The notes: generated by a model not told the origin, from the sequence alone. Numbered from the stretch's first letter, positions 37,902 through 50,490 are shown. The stretch is DNA of 64,000 nucleotides from Phragmites australis (GCF_958298935.1 NC_084930.1:29610001-29674000); one strand, 5' to 3'. Numbers and translations are program-made.

Positions 37902-38482
37902 ATCTCTATCATTACTTCTCTTTCCTTTTTGGTGCTTGATGTCAAAGGGGGAGAGAATGTATCTGCCTTCAGGTTGTCTGTTCTGCCTTAGTTCGGAGTC
38001 TTCGAGTTAACCCGAAGTATCCGGGTTCTAGGTATGTCATCATGTCTCTTTGATCAGTTCAAACTCTTTATCTTTATCGTTTCTGTTGGACATGTAAGAC
38101 CTATTATAATATGTGATGAACTATGTGTGGTATGCTACTTGTCATTTTTAAATTTGTAAGAACTTAAATTTTTAGTGTGAGATCTTTATGATATTCTATG
38201 GTGTAATGTTTGTTTCTCTCTTTCTTTTTGTGATATATCATGCCATATGCATCACAATGTTATCATGTTGACTCAAACTCTTTGCACCCCACAAATGCTA
38301 AGATATAGGGGGAGCTCTTACAAAATTCTTTTAAATATGCGCATTTGATGTCAAAATCAATTTTAGTCAATGCACACATTTAGGGGGAGCTCACCACATA
38401 TCTTAGGATTCAAAAATCTTTACTTCAAATATATTTTGTAAACTTTAATCATGTTGTCATCAATCACCAAAAAGAGGAATAT

Positions 38483-38724
38483 TGAAAGTGCATCTATGTC
38501 CTCTATGTGGGTTTTGAATAATTGATAACAAACAATTAAGGGACTAACGAGTTTATTGAGGTTATGAATAAGTTTTAGTCCCATTGAAGTGTTAAAAGGC
38601 GTTGACGTCCCTCAAAAATAAAAGAGAAGCGGCACATAGTTACTTAATAGATTTAAATTCATTTTATTTTTGAAGTTGAGTTTAGGTGTCACGTACTATC
38701 AAGAGGGATGCGTATAAATTGATT
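38483..38724 (+). repeat. Start of 3' LTR of the Sirevirus-like element, truncated
   Basis: After the purine tract AAAAAGAGGAATAT comes TGAAAGTGCATCTATGTCC, a typical Sirevirus LTR start. Similarity to LTR sequence ends about 38724, where the FAR1-like coding region takes over. Only about 240 bp remain. Confidence 0.65.
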
Positions 38725-38729
38725 TGAAG

Positions 38730-41700
38730 ATGTCGCCGTCTAGATCATCGACGATCGAGCATTGGCTTTCCTTCGTCCTCGTTCACAAGCAAAACCAGTC
38801 CACCATGGATGACTCTGCTCCAGTGCAGTCGGACTCTACCCGACGACTCGTGCTCGACCCCACGAAGTACATGGACAACTATGCTCCTGTGCAGCCGGAT
38901 GCCCTAACACCAAAGCCGGGCGTCGCCACCTCGATCTCGACCCAGTCGTTGCTATTATCCACCTTCACCACTGAGCTGATCATTGGTGCTTTGATAGGCT
39001 TGGCGACGGCGCATCCATTACTATCTTCAACATCTACATTGCCGCCAACCGAGGTAATTAGCGCAAATAAATCATGCGTAACATAAATTTTCATATTGTG
39101 GATACATCATTTTAAGTTTTGTCACATTGTACCATAGGTGGATAATAATAATGGTCAATTTGCAATTGTACCTCAAGTTGGAATGGCCTTCAAATCAGAG
39201 TTAGATGCATACGAGATGTACAACTTATATGCCATGAAGATTGGTTTTAGTATTAGAAAGAGCACCACAAGACTGAGACCAGATAAGATTATATATCAGA
39301 AGCATATAGTTTGCAGCAACCAAGGAGAACGAGGTGTTCACTCATCACATGATACTTCAAAAGAAAATGCTACTACAAGGATGTCTTGCAATGCTCATGT
39401 TCAATTCAGTATAAGTCGAGAGATAATTTGGGTAGTGTAAAAGGTTGTGCTTGAACACAATCACTATCTTGCTGGTCCAAATAAGGCACACAAGTTGAGG
39501 TCCCAAAGGCGTATTATAGAGGCGGATAAACATCTAATTGGTTAGATATGAGAAGCTGGGATAAAACCTGCCCAAGTATATCAGTTTTTCAAGCAGTGGT
39601 ATGAAGGAGGTGAGAATGTACCATTTTCGCAGATGGATTGCAATAATCTGCTTGGTCGTGAGCGCAAGAAGTATTTGCGATCCAATGATGCGAAAACGCT
39701 AATGGAATACTTGAAGAATAAGCAGTTAGATGATCCTATTTTTTTAATGCCATACAAATAGATGAGGAGGATGGTCGGATAGCTAATTCCTTCTGGGCAG
39801 ATGGTCAAGCTATCATGGATTATGCATATTTCAGTGATGTTGTATCATTTGATACCACACTTCAGACTAACAAGTTTGAAATCAGAGATGGCCAAATGGA
39901 CCACTCAGGCTGGCCCGGTACAGGCCCGGCTTAGCACGGTCTAGCTACGGCACGGCTCGAACGGCTCGGCTACTGCAATGGGCAGTGTCGTGCCACCCGC
40001 GTGCCTCCCCCTCAGCCCACGGCACGGCCCGTCGGTCACCGTGCTGGGTTGGCCCGAGCACGATTGCGGCCCGGCGGCACGGCCGGCCCAACGAGCACGA
40101 CAGGCACGGGCGACCCGTTGGCCCGATAAAATAAAAAAATAGCTACAAAATTAAAAAATATATAGAAAATAGATAAATATGATAAAAATATAGAAAATAG
40201 ATAAAAATAGCTACAAAATTAAAAACAATATATAGAAAATAGAAAATAACCGGGCCCATGCGTACTGGGCCGGATCGTGCCTAGGTGGGCCGTGCCTGTG
40301 CCGACCCGACTCAGCCGGGCCGTGTTGTGCCGGCACGGCACGCCGTGCCGCTCGCTCAGCCCAGGCACGACTCATGGCCTCGTGTCGTGCTGGCCCGGCC
40401 CGTCTCGGCTCGGGCCGTACTGTGCCTGGGCTGTGCCTACAGTTTCGTGCCTCGGATCGGCCCAGTAGGCATGGCCCATTTAATATCTTTATTTGAAATG
40501 CCTTTCGCCCCTCTCCTTGGAACCAACCATCATAAGGAAACAATTATTTTTGGGGCAAACCATTGAATCATTTGTTTGGTTTCTTAACACATTTGTAATA
40601 GCAATGTCCGGTAAGCATCCTAGCATAATTTTTGCAGATCAATGTGTTGCCATGGTGGCAGTAGTAAGGGTTGTATTTCTGAACACAAGGCACCGTCGTT
40701 TTTTATGGCATATTTATCAAAATGCTGCTAAACATCTTAGTCATGTAATTGCTAACCATCCTTGATTTCTTACTGAATTTGTTGAGTCGTTATAAACTTG
40801 AGGATAATTTATGGTTGCAAAACCTATATGAGTTGCGGATGCACTGGGTTGCTGTCTTTCATGATTCTTTTACTGTTGATATGACCTCAACTCAAAAGAG
40901 TGAATGTATGAATAATGTTTTCAAGAAAAGGTTCCGTAGAAAACTTGGTCTCTCTGAACTCCTAGAAGAATGTGACAAGTGTGCCGCTAGTCTCCATGAA
41001 AATGAGTTGGATGCAGACTACAAGTCATGACACTCTACCCCGATCACTTATATCCAAGATTTACCAATGCTGAACACTGCAACAGAATCATTTACAAGGA
41101 GGCTTTACTCAAATTTTGAGGAATTTAAAGAGCAGTTTTCTTTCTCATGCAAACTATTACAATTGGAAGGGACAATCAGAACTTACAAGGTGATGCCTAT
41201 AGAATATCAAGACAAAGTAATAGTTATCGTTAACTCTAAGGATATGACCATATCATGTTCTTGCAGAAAGTCTGAATGCATTGGTATATATACACATTTT
41301 AAATCAACATTACTTCAAACTACATGTTGCTAAAAAAAACATTGTACCTATTTTATAGGTCTATTGTCAAGCACTCACTTCAAGTCTTTAATATCAATGA
41401 AGTTTTCATCTTGCCAATTCAGTATGTACTAAATAGATGAATAGAATATGCAAAAAGAGGAATTTATTCTGAGAAGAAACAAGGAAGTGAGCATGAAACT
41501 TTGAAAGCACATGCTGCACGTGTCTCTTGAAAGGTGACATTTGTTGCATTGAAGTGCTCAGTTTCGAAGGAACTTCTTAATGGTTTGGAGAAAGCTATAG
41601 ATAAGTTATACTTGGAGGCAGATAATTCACTAAGACAAATACCTGCCCAATCTTTTGGGGTTCATAATGAATGTGCTGAAGACATAATAAAAGGCAAAGT

Positions 41701-42476
41701 ATCAATAAGAGTTCGGAAGTGATAAAAGGTCGAAAGAATAAAAGATTAAGAAGTGTACTTGATAATAAGAAAGGGAAGAAGAAAAGGTAGTGCTACCCGT
41801 TAAAACATGTAATTTTTTCTTTTCATTTTTACATATAGTAATATTTTTGCTTCTCTTATGTACATGTAATATGTATGAAAGATCCAAAGAATGCAACAGA
41901 CAATGGAGAAGTTGGCCAAGATCCAAAAGAATTGATTGTAAGGCAGATGACCTAGGTTTGTTATTCTCTTTCAACAATAAATTTACTTGCATTTATTCTA
42001 AATAGTTTCATATTTCTTTTACGTAGGGCTCATTTTATGCAAATATTGGTGCTAATATTGAATTACCAAACTTCTCGACCAGCATGTATGCTAATTTTTC
42101 GACCATGGTTGGTCCTCCGGCCCAAGGAGAATATACAAGCCTTTTACTTGGACATTATCAAGATGCGTCAGTTGCTCGAACATTAAATTTTCATGAAGAA
42201 TTAGATCATGCAACATTAAAGGAGTAGACATGCTTTTGATGCAATTGTAATAAGATTATCCAGCCGACAGGACATCTGCTATCATTTAGCCTGCAGTATA
42301 TGCTATTTATAACTATGTTATTATTAATAGATGGTACAACTCAGCAAGAAAGGCACATCATATATAGTCCGAGAAGTCAGGAAATGACCACCCCGTCAAG
42401 GGAAACAAAATCTCCATTGAAGATAGTTGCAAGGAAGATCACTCAAAGGAAAGGCAAAATGAACGTTGTTTTGTAA
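38730..42476 (+). pseudogene. FAR1/FHY3-like MULE transposase, interrupted by a MITE
   Basis: FAR1-type proteins descend from Mutator-like transposases; some act as transcription factors, others remain transposases. A first exon (about 38727-39051, MKMSPSRSSTIEHWL) appears joined by a GT-AG intron to 39138. The FAR1 zinc-binding domain follows (FKSELDAYEMYNLYAMKIGF, VLEHNHYL). The transposase core shows DCNNLLGRERKKYL, FWADGQAIMDYAYFSDVVSF, DTTLQTNKFE, then after the MITE MPFAPLLGTNHHKETIIFGA. Later parts are NNVFKKRFRRKLGLSELLEE and a SWIM-type CSCRKSEC...H. The end is KSPLKIVARK to TAA at 42476. In-frame stops at 39438 and near 39543-39551, small deletions and frameshifts near 40764 and 41028 show it is dead. 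It could be a MULE or a decayed FRS gene copy. Confidence 0.85.
39883..40491. mobile_element. hAT-type MITE (609 bp) inside the FAR1-like coding region
   Basis: TTTGAAAT occurs on both sides (39875-39882 and 40492-40499), an 8-bp target duplication. The left end is CAGAGATGGCCAAATGG. The right end, reverse complemented, is TAAAGATATTAAATGGGCC, an imperfect inverted repeat. The interior has GC-rich runs of GGCCCG and GCACGGC-type repeats around an AT-rich centre. The coding text before and after it is continuous FAR1-like protein, which independently confirms both boundaries. No transposase is encoded. Confidence 0.9.
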
Positions 42477-43131
42477 TAATCAGCCTTTTGTAGGTCTAGA
42501 AAACCAAGAAACTAGATGCTTTTGTAATCCTAATTTACTAGAGAAGTGTTCACCTGTCTAGTATTTGGGAACCTATATGGATGATTAACTTTGAACATGT
42601 ATTTGGAACCCGTACGATCATGTCTTATATGCAAACTTATTGAACCACTATGGTTGATCGTATAATGCAATGTTTCATCTCTTAAAGTATGTAAATATGG
42701 GTAAATGCTGCCAAATTTATTGAACCACTACTGCCAAACATTGTCACTTCTTGTGCCAAATTTAGACAAAACAAATCATAGATACAACATTACAGTTTCT
42801 CATAACATGGAAAATTGAATGCCACATTCCATTCCATCATGTGTCAGACCAGCACATTGACAAGATTTAACTTACATCCAAAAGTTTTTGCATCCTACTC
42901 ATTCACAAAGATGGACAACAACACAAAAACAATGTTCGAAAGCCAGAAACAACAGAGATTAACCCCAACCATGCATCTCGCTAACCATTGTTTCAACACT
43001 GCTGTTAGCTTCTGCTTTGCTCTTCATCACAACCAACTCCTTCTTCAATAGTTCCATTTCAATCATCAGGCAGCGGTTGCTTCCAGGAGGTCAGGGACGA
43101 CATCTCCTCTAATAGCGATCGAGTCCACATC
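42477..43131. other. Downstream flank of FAR1-like gene
   Basis: AT-rich 3' sequence to about 42800, then sequence that reads on the minus strand as part of the GRF-like pseudogene described separately. Nothing else was recognised. Confidence 0.4.
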
Positions 43132-46100
43132 TGTGAGGAACCGTCCAAATAGTATTCTAATTAATCATCAGGAGGATCATTATTCATAATCACAACCTCG
43201 ACGATTAACCAGAATACCATTCCGGTAGTCCCGGCACGTGTTTTGTGCCCAGGATCGGAACACATGCCTTCCAACTCAAATATCACAACACAGTTTAATA
43301 GAGAGCAAGTAATTAAACTGGATTACAATTATTAAACATGCAACTGCTTCCACAATTTACAACAAAAGAAGAACAGCAACAACTAAGCAGCGGAAGAAAA
43401 ACCTATACAACCAAAAGAGTATGGAGCCGTATGCCCTTAAGCTCCATACCAAAAGCGTCGGAGTTCGGAGTAGAATGTGCTACTCCTGCCCGCCACCCGG
43501 ATCGGCAGGCAAAAAGTAGCCGAAAACTGCCTCTTCCTCGCCGACCTGTGAACCTGAAAACAACTTAAGGGCAGCACCCCTTAGTACGAAGGTACTAGCA
43601 AGTCTTACACAGTATGAGTATATATATTTTCGACTCCAAGGATCATGCATTTTAAAGCTGTAGCAAGGATTAAGACATGTTTAAGTTCATTAAGCGGTAA
43701 GCAACCTAGACTCTAGGTGTAAGCAACTAACTTAACCAACCACCAACTCAAACCCTGCCAACCAACTGACCATAACAGATAGGTAAACAACAAGTGTATA
43801 AAAGTAAACCAATACCACCAAATCACCGACCACAAACCGACCAAACCACCCAATCCAACCATGCCACAACCCACATCGAAACTCTACGACCAAAATATGG
43901 TCGCTCGGTGGAGATAAGCAATAGCGATGCTCATGACCGAGAGCGCGGCAGTTCGAACTGATTATACACCCTGCAGGGGGATACTCCTGGACCCACACGA
44001 CACAGGGACCATACGGCTTGTGCCACCCGCTAAGATGCGCACAAGGGGGTACCCGTGACAACCTTTCCCAACCAGGCCCAACCATGTGGATCAACCATAG
44101 CTCGGCGAGACGGTATTAGAACTACTCCTCGAGCAAACTAATACCGCTAAAAGCCCGGACTCAAACCGGACTCACACCGTCTATGACGAGGCCCACATGA
44201 CCACGTCTGCGAAGGTAATCGGCTCGCCTACCATTATATCAGCATGTGGTGAGTAAGGTAAGTGCTAAAGCCGACTACACCGATGATCGGTGCTTAACCG
44301 GTGCAAGCGGTCTACGGTGTCCGGGTTCCCTTCCCGAACTGCCTGAGGACTCCTCGTGAGCAGATGACACCCCTAACACCGCCCACACCTCGTCTCAACT
44401 CACCACTCACCAAACCGACTCATCATCAACACAACCATAAGTGTGAACAAGTAATAAGTCCTAGGCTCGCGACAACGGTGAACGCCGTCGTCGACTTCTA
44501 CCGGAAAGCCTAAGTACCACTAAGCATAGCGAACTAAAATTAGACCGCGACGACACCACTAGGCTCCAATGGAATAACTCATGACACGTGACCGAAATGG
44601 AAGAATGCATAGGCATAGGTTCTACCCAACTCGGAACCCGACACATGCAATGTATACATAAGCGTAGATAACATATTAGATTTCAATTTGACACGGTGCA
44701 ATATGATAGATGCTTGCCTTGCTGCCCTAGCTGCTGCTCACAGCTACCCGAGTCACGATCACCACTGCGGGAACCTCCGGGTACAGCCTCGTTCGCCGGG
44801 TCGAAGTTCCCTAAAAGAATCACGCATGCAATGTAATGAATATGAATGACATGCAATGAAAGATGCTTCACTGTAAGACAGCAGCGGAGATGTAATGCAC
44901 TTATGCCATGAGTTAAAAGCCTGAAGGATTTCCTTATTTGAATTATTGTTTAACATTTAACAACTTATTAATCCTCAGTAAGCATTTCATAAACCCTAGC
45001 ATTTTTAATGAACATGGCATAATTTAACAAGACTAACAGAATTTGATTTACCAATTTTGGACTCATCAAAAATTGTTTATGAATTATTAAAGATTAAATC
45101 CATTCATTAATTGAATAAAATTAATTATACCTTTCACAACACCTAGTATTTTTCATGTGCAGAGTATGGTAATACAAGGCCAACAAAATTAGATTCATCA
45201 ATTTTGGAAACACCAAACTTTAATTAGGAATTATCAAAGCCTAGACATAATTTATTAACTCAATAATTCACAGCACCTATTTCATGGCCACTGGTATTTT
45301 TAATGGACAGATCATGACACAACAAAACCAACAAAATTGGTTTTAGTAATTTTGGAGCTCTACATAATTTCCTATGCATTTTCAAGTCTTCAGCCGATTT
45401 AATCATTAAACAAATATTCTAATTCGCATTTTCCGGAGTTTTCCCGATTAATAAAAATGCCCGAAATATTTTTTTGCACACCCGGCCGGTTAGCCACTGA
45501 GGCTGACAGTGGGCCCGGTGGGTTTGACCCGGGTCAAAATTGACCCGCGCCCAGTACCCCACGCCGGCGGCTCGGGCGACGTCGCCGGCGGCGAACGGCG
45601 GTCTGAACGGCCCGGCCGAAGGTGGCAACAGCACCAGCACGAGCATGTGGTCACGGTGGGGGTACATGTCGACGCCGGCGATGGCCGGAGCACGGCGATC
45701 GGCGGCGAGGGGCAAAACCAATCCGGCGGCGGCACGGCTTTGACGCGCCGAAGACGAACGGTGACGCAACAGACTCGGGTGAGGGCAGCTATAGCTTCTA
45801 CGAGGGCGCGTGGACCAAATGGCGCGGCCCAACGCTGAAGAACTCGACGGTGGCACGACCGGCGGCGAGAGCTATGGCGCGGCGGCAGCCGGTCGTCGCG
45901 GACTCACGCGCCAACGACGGGACGGAGGGAAAGCGGCATGCGCAAAAGGTGTACAGGAGTATGGGGAAGCTCACCGAGCGCTTCACTGGGCCGAAGAAGC
46001 AGCAACGAGGCGGCTCGACGGTGAGGTGTGGAGGGAGGCCGCCGGCGCCGAGGAAGACGGCACGAGCTCGCCAAATTCGACCGAGAGGGGAGGGGATTCG

Positions 46101-46922
46101 CACGGAAACTAGTTGGAGAGGCTCCGACGATCCCTCTTTGCGCTTCTCGCGGCTGGAGCTCGAGGGAGCTTGCCGGTGGCGCGTCGGATTTGGCCGGCGG
46201 CGCGGTGCAAAGCGACTCTGCTCTGTGGTGCGCTGGGCGACAGGGAGAGAAAGCGAGGGAGAGAGAGAGAGGAGCCACGAGAGAGCGTCCAGGGGGGGGG
46301 GGGGGGGTTAAGGCCGACGACGCTTCCACTCGAAGGCTCGGCCGGTGACTCGACGGCGTGCTGGGTTTGCCGGCCGCGGAAGTCAACAAAGCCGGCGCCG
46401 CGCTCTGGAAGCAGCGCGGCTGAGTGAGGAGGGAGGATGACGAGTGGGTCCCGCATGAACAGCAACCGCCAGGCAAAAATATCTCCACCACTTTAGCCAT
46501 CCATTTGAACACCTTCCCAAAGTCCAAAATTTGCAAAACAAATTTTGCTGGAAACTAAAACTCATAAGGAATCCATTTGAACTTGTTTGACTCAGAAAGC
46601 TTGCACCAATTTCAAATGAAAATTCTCCAAAGAGGCAAGCTTTTCAAACTTGTGCTGATTTTTATGCCTTGAAAACAACCCCCAAAAATTTGGGAAAATT
46701 CATTTATATTATCCTCCTGGCATCTATTAATTTCTAAAATTATCACCAGCCCAATGTTCCATAGAGGTTTTGGGAGATGCTTTCCAACGCATCGGTTAAC
46801 CCTGGTTTAACCAAATTCGATTAAATTCACATCGCATGTCCACACTGCTCAAAACAAAGCAAATGATGCTAATGATGCCCATTAGCACTTAATTACATGT
46901 TTTAGAACTCTGGGCCGTGACA
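43132..46922 (-). mobile_element. Putative solo LTR, 3.8 kb, Tekay/Del-like gypsy
   Basis: ACATC lies on both sides (43127-43131 and 46923-46927), a 5-bp target duplication. On the minus strand the unit begins TGTCACGGCCCAGAGTTC and ends GGACGGTTCCTCACA, giving TG...CA. No second copy of either terminal sequence occurs inside, and there is no gag or pol, so a single LTR is the simplest reading. A start like TGTCACGGCCC and lengths above 3 kb fit the Tekay/Del chromovirus group. The GC-rich part at 45500-46450 gives long shadow ORFs in all frames, none with a recognisable domain. A run of 16 G is at 46292-46307. Confidence 0.75.
44996..45430. repeat. Three degenerate tandem repeats (about 148-bp period) in the solo LTR
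   Basis: Phrases CTAGCATTTTTAATG (44996), CTAGTATTTTTCATG (45143) and CTGGTATTTTTAATG (45291) each precede a similar text with AACAAAATT and CAATTTTGGA. Later text in each copy is diverged. Confidence 0.65.
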
Positions 46923-47280
46923 ACATCCAATACTCCAATCTTGCCAAGGTACTTCTCGTACTTCAGTTGGAATATGAAAAATTTGCAACAGTTTCGTAAC
47001 TACACATGTAATTGACATGAAAATCTCAACAATTTGAACAACCATACACATGAACAACAAACAATCAATTGTACTCACCCCTCAATGGTTATGGGGGCAC
47101 TTGAAAATTGCTTTACCTTGTTGTTGCGTGTCATGGATGACTGCGACATCTCTATGGGACTTGTGCTCGACTACATCTAGCGGCAACTCTAGGTGAGAGA
47201 AGCGGCGCTGGATTGAGCATGGCAGTCGCTGGAGCAAGTGTGCAGCGTGGGGGCGAGAGCGGCGGCATGGCAATCGAAGG

Positions 47281-47898
47281 AAGGCCAGGGCTCAATCGCC
47301 GATGATCTAGATGACGACAGCACGGTGGTAGAGAGGTGGGGCAGGGCCCAAACTCAACGGCGACCGCGCTGGTGGCGGAGAGGCAAGGCGGGGCCCAATC
47401 TCGACAGCGACCATGCTAGGGGCGGTGCTTGGGATTAACGGCGACCGCGTGAAAGGGGCGACGCGAAGATGGAGTGGCTCGCTTAGATAGGCTAACAAGA
47501 GGCAGGACGGCTCGACAGGATGGCTTGATTGCTCAAGATGTCGGATAGCTCGTGCGCTCATTCATGATATAAGGAGAGGGGACGACATGGTGTGCATCCG
47601 AATGGTGTCGGCAGAGAATTTGTCTGCCCATACCAAGCGACTACGACCGCTCCAGTAGCCATGGTTGCAGCCTTCATGGCGTACTTGCAGGCCAGTCATG
47701 GGCCGCGTGACTATGCTCGCGTGTTCCTTTCTTTCACGGTCTGGTGATAAGCTAGGCGGGTGCTGAGCAACAATGATTTTGTTTCAATATTTAGGCTACT
47801 GGTACCCTTCCAATATGTGACAAATTTAAAAAATAAAGTTGTCACCTTTCCAACAAATGATATCTTAAAAATTAAATAAATAAATAAATAAAATCAAG
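47281..47898. other. Intergenic, GC-rich to AT-rich
   Basis: The first 250 bases repeat GGCGACCGCG and GGGGCGG-like phrases and give only shadow ORFs. The rest grades into AT-rich sequence with a TAAA microsatellite at about 47873-47891. No gene is recognised. Confidence 0.4.
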
Positions 47899-48178
47899 TT
47901 TCATTACTCTCAAAATTCAAAACATTATCAAAATAGTTATGAAAAATTAAGAAACAATATGTTGTAGAGGATGCTATAATCTATCTCAAAAAAATTAAAC
48001 TCAAACAATTACTTTTACAATAATAAGCAAAAAAGATAAATTTCATTGTACATCATGTACTAATCATATTTTTGTTTGATTTTTTTAGAGTTAGATCATA
48101 ATATCCTCTATAACATACATTTTTTAAATTTTTCATGACTATTCGATAGTGTTTTAAATTTTAAGAATAATAGAATGC
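47899..48178. repeat. Long imperfect inverted repeat (foldback), arms about 105-110 bp
   Basis: The left arm (about 47899-48007) reads TTTCATTACTCTCAAAATTC and later GTTGTAGAGGATGCTATAATC. The right arm (about 48073-48178) reads ATCATAATATCCTCTATAAC and TTTTCATGACTATT in the reverse sense. The loop is about 65 bp. The arms are perhaps 75-80 percent complementary by eye. It resembles a foldback MITE, but I could not find a clean terminal motif or target duplication. Confidence 0.75.
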
Positions 48179-50490
48179 AATGTTTTTTATTTAGCCTACA
48201 TGTGCAATATTTTAAATAAGCATATATTTTTGCAAATATTTTAAAAAATTGAGCAACAATGGCCTACGCGTCGAGCACGGTTGGTGCATAAGGGCAACTC
48301 AAGTAATAGTAGATAGCAGCTAACTCTTATTACTATAGTATACAAAGAGAATAGAAGTAGGTGCGGTGGAGATGAAACTGATGTAAGATAAAAATCTTAT
48401 TCATGTTAAGAGTAATCTTAAAAGGCTAATTTAAAAAAAATAAAATAAAAATTAACTCTTAGAAAAAGATAGCTGTAAGTATTATGAGATATAAAAATTA
48501 AGAACAAAATCTTTCTGGAAATGCGATTCCATTCGAGAAATGCGAGAGATAGTCATAAAGATGCCTAAGACTATACCAAGTGTTTTCCTTCACAGTCCAA
48601 ATTCCCGTCGTGAAGAAATTTTCGTTTTCTTCAACGCTCCAACAGTTTTTCTTCACGGTTCCCATCATGAAGGGATTCACAAGGTCATTCTCTTCAGAAT
48701 GAGATTCTCTCCTTTCTTTTCATGATTCTTCTCAAAGAAAAATTGTTGAGAATAAAAAAAAATAAAGAAAATAAAAATAAAAAAAAGAATCGAAAAGAAA
48801 ATAAAATGAAAGGAATACCATCTGAGATGATGGTCTGAGCATTGGAACGTCCCGTCGGTGACCGTGGGCGCTACCTTCCGGCGCGGTCCCCACCGTCGGT
48901 CGCAGCAGCAGCTGCTTTGCCAGGTCACATGTGATAGGACAGCGATGTATCGGTCGCGACTCGAGGTCGTGGCGTGGGACTGGGATGGGACCGAGCGCGA
49001 GGGAGAGAAGGTGGACAGGCCAGGCCTAGAGACTGGCCGCAGAAGAAGGACCAGAGCGTGAGGCCAATACTTAAAGCGCAGCACTCGAGGGCCGGGGCAG
49101 ACATGGCCGGGCGGTCGGGGCAGTGGGCCACGCGCGCCCTTTTCGTGTTTACAGTTGCTGCTCTGTCAGCCTCGAAGACCGAGGGGAGAGAGAAACGAAA
49201 GTGTGCGCGTGTGAGGGTGGTGGTGGTGGTGTGGGCCTGTGGACCACGCTGGTTTGATAATCTGAGCGCCGTAGATGGTTCTGGAACGGTGGAGGATGAA
49301 TGGCGTTGACTGGACCAGTTGGATGCGGAGATGCCCTTGTGCGTTACGAAGAACAGGTTTGGATTGTGCTTCCTTCGTTTTGTTTGAAAGTAAACTATAC
49401 TTGATTTTTTATCGAAAGATTTTTATAAAATTTTGATATATGCTATTCTTTTTTATCTAATGATTGACACGTGTAACTGAGAGAATGGAGGAATGCATGT
49501 AACATGTATAAGAGAGAATCTTTCTGTGAGACCGGGTTTTATATAATTTCTTTTTTTACCCTTGACAAATGCACTCATCTCAAGACAATCATTTTTACAT
49601 CCAAAATGACTAAAATGCCCTATCGTCATCTTTGTACAAGTAGGTAAGTGGAATGAGACCCTTAAAAATTTAGGACGTGTTTGGTTTGGATTCGGTTTCT
49701 CAAAGAAACGTTTCTCGGAGGTAGGTGATTATGAGAATCGGAAAAACACCTCTGAGGTTGTTCACATTTTAACAAGAATCATCTCATCGTTTTAGAGAAT
49801 CACCTCACCGTTTGGTATAGATTCTTGAAGAAACGCTTGAGAATCTCGCTGATGTTTCCGTGCAGAGTCTACAAGGGGTAAAATTACAAATGTCATATTG
49901 TTAACTGTGTTTGGTGCAAAATATTATCAAACAAAAAAAAGGTAGTTATAGGTGCTAAGTAAATGAAAACAGAGGAAATAGCACGAGTGTGATTGATCAC
50001 AGGAATAAGTGGAGTAATTGTTAAGGGAGAAACATTAGCATGTTCTCTTTTGGCGAATTGATAATGCTGCAGCTTCTAGTCTGATTAATTGCATTGTTTG
50101 GAGCCAGGAATGGGGCATAGAGGTCGGGCAAATACGATCCACATATCATACCATCGAAGTAAATAAATGTGGGTATCAACATATGCACCACTAAATGTCT
50201 TACTACTTATACATGCATTAAGTGTTATAACATAAAAATTTACTGTTTCTCAATACACAAAAGCAAACACTAGCCATAAAAAAAAATCACAATTTTGTGA
50301 TACGCATAAGCCAAAATAGTCTTAAAATTCACAATTCTATGATACAAGGTACTTGGTAACAAAACAAAAATGAAGTGAATTAAGAAATGAAACATTCAAA
50401 CAACTCACTTAAAATTATCGCAAATCGTAAAATTACATATTTAAGCAATAATTTCATAAAACTATAAATTTAACGTCAATTTTATCGTAA
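48179..50490. other. Intergenic, possible MITE fragments, no gene
   Basis: Mostly AT-rich. AGGGCAACTCAAG at about 48292 recalls Tourist-type MITE ends. GTGTTTGGTTTGG at about 49678 recalls other grass MITEs. Neither has a visible partner end. An A-rich, purine-biased stretch (about 48750-48815) and a more GC-rich patch (48840-49320) with short shadow ORFs lie between. No splice-supported gene was found. Confidence 0.4.

Larger units (their letters stand above)
28655..38724 (+). mobile_element. Decayed Sirevirus-like Ty1/copia retrotransposon
   Basis: Order on the plus strand: partial 5' LTR, primer site, gag, protease, integrase, RT, RNase H, a long post-pol region with a Transposase_32-like frame, a purine tract and the start of a 3' LTR. 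The long LTR, large gag with acidic and lysine-rich tracts, and extra post-pol coding region suit Sireviruses. Both LTRs look truncated: the left copy lacks about the first 170-200 bp and the right copy stops near 38724, where the FAR1-like sequence begins. They share only a short overlap around ACTATCAAGAG...GATGCGTATA (28663 and 38694), so the LTR match is weak. Stops and frameshifts occur throughout. Confidence 0.8.
42840..47280 (-). pseudogene. Possible GRF-zinc-finger-type gene, split by a solo LTR
   Basis: This is a tentative call. On the minus strand, right of the solo LTR (46928-47280), are TQQQGKAIFKCPHNH and FQLKYEKYLGKIGVLDV. The latter runs up to the insertion point and continues on the far side (43126 leftward) as DSIAIRGDVVPDLL, then MELLKKELVVMKSKAEAN. 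An arrangement of a Cys/His-rich N-terminus followed by a short Leu/Lys-rich coiled-coil is common in small GRF-type zinc finger proteins near grass MULE genes. No complete finger is seen. It points toward the FAR1-like gene, as the second gene of a MuDR-like element would. Confidence 0.35.

Noticed and set aside
40211..40566. ORFs of 90-110 codons rich in Arg, Ala and Pro.
   Set aside because: They lie in the GC-rich repeats of the hAT MITE and match nothing beyond that repeat text.
45419..46536. Several long overlapping ORFs on both strands in the GC-rich block (up to about 230 codons).
   Set aside because: They overlap in many frames, show no domain, and lie inside the 3.8 kb putative solo LTR; GC-rich sequence has few stop codons by chance.
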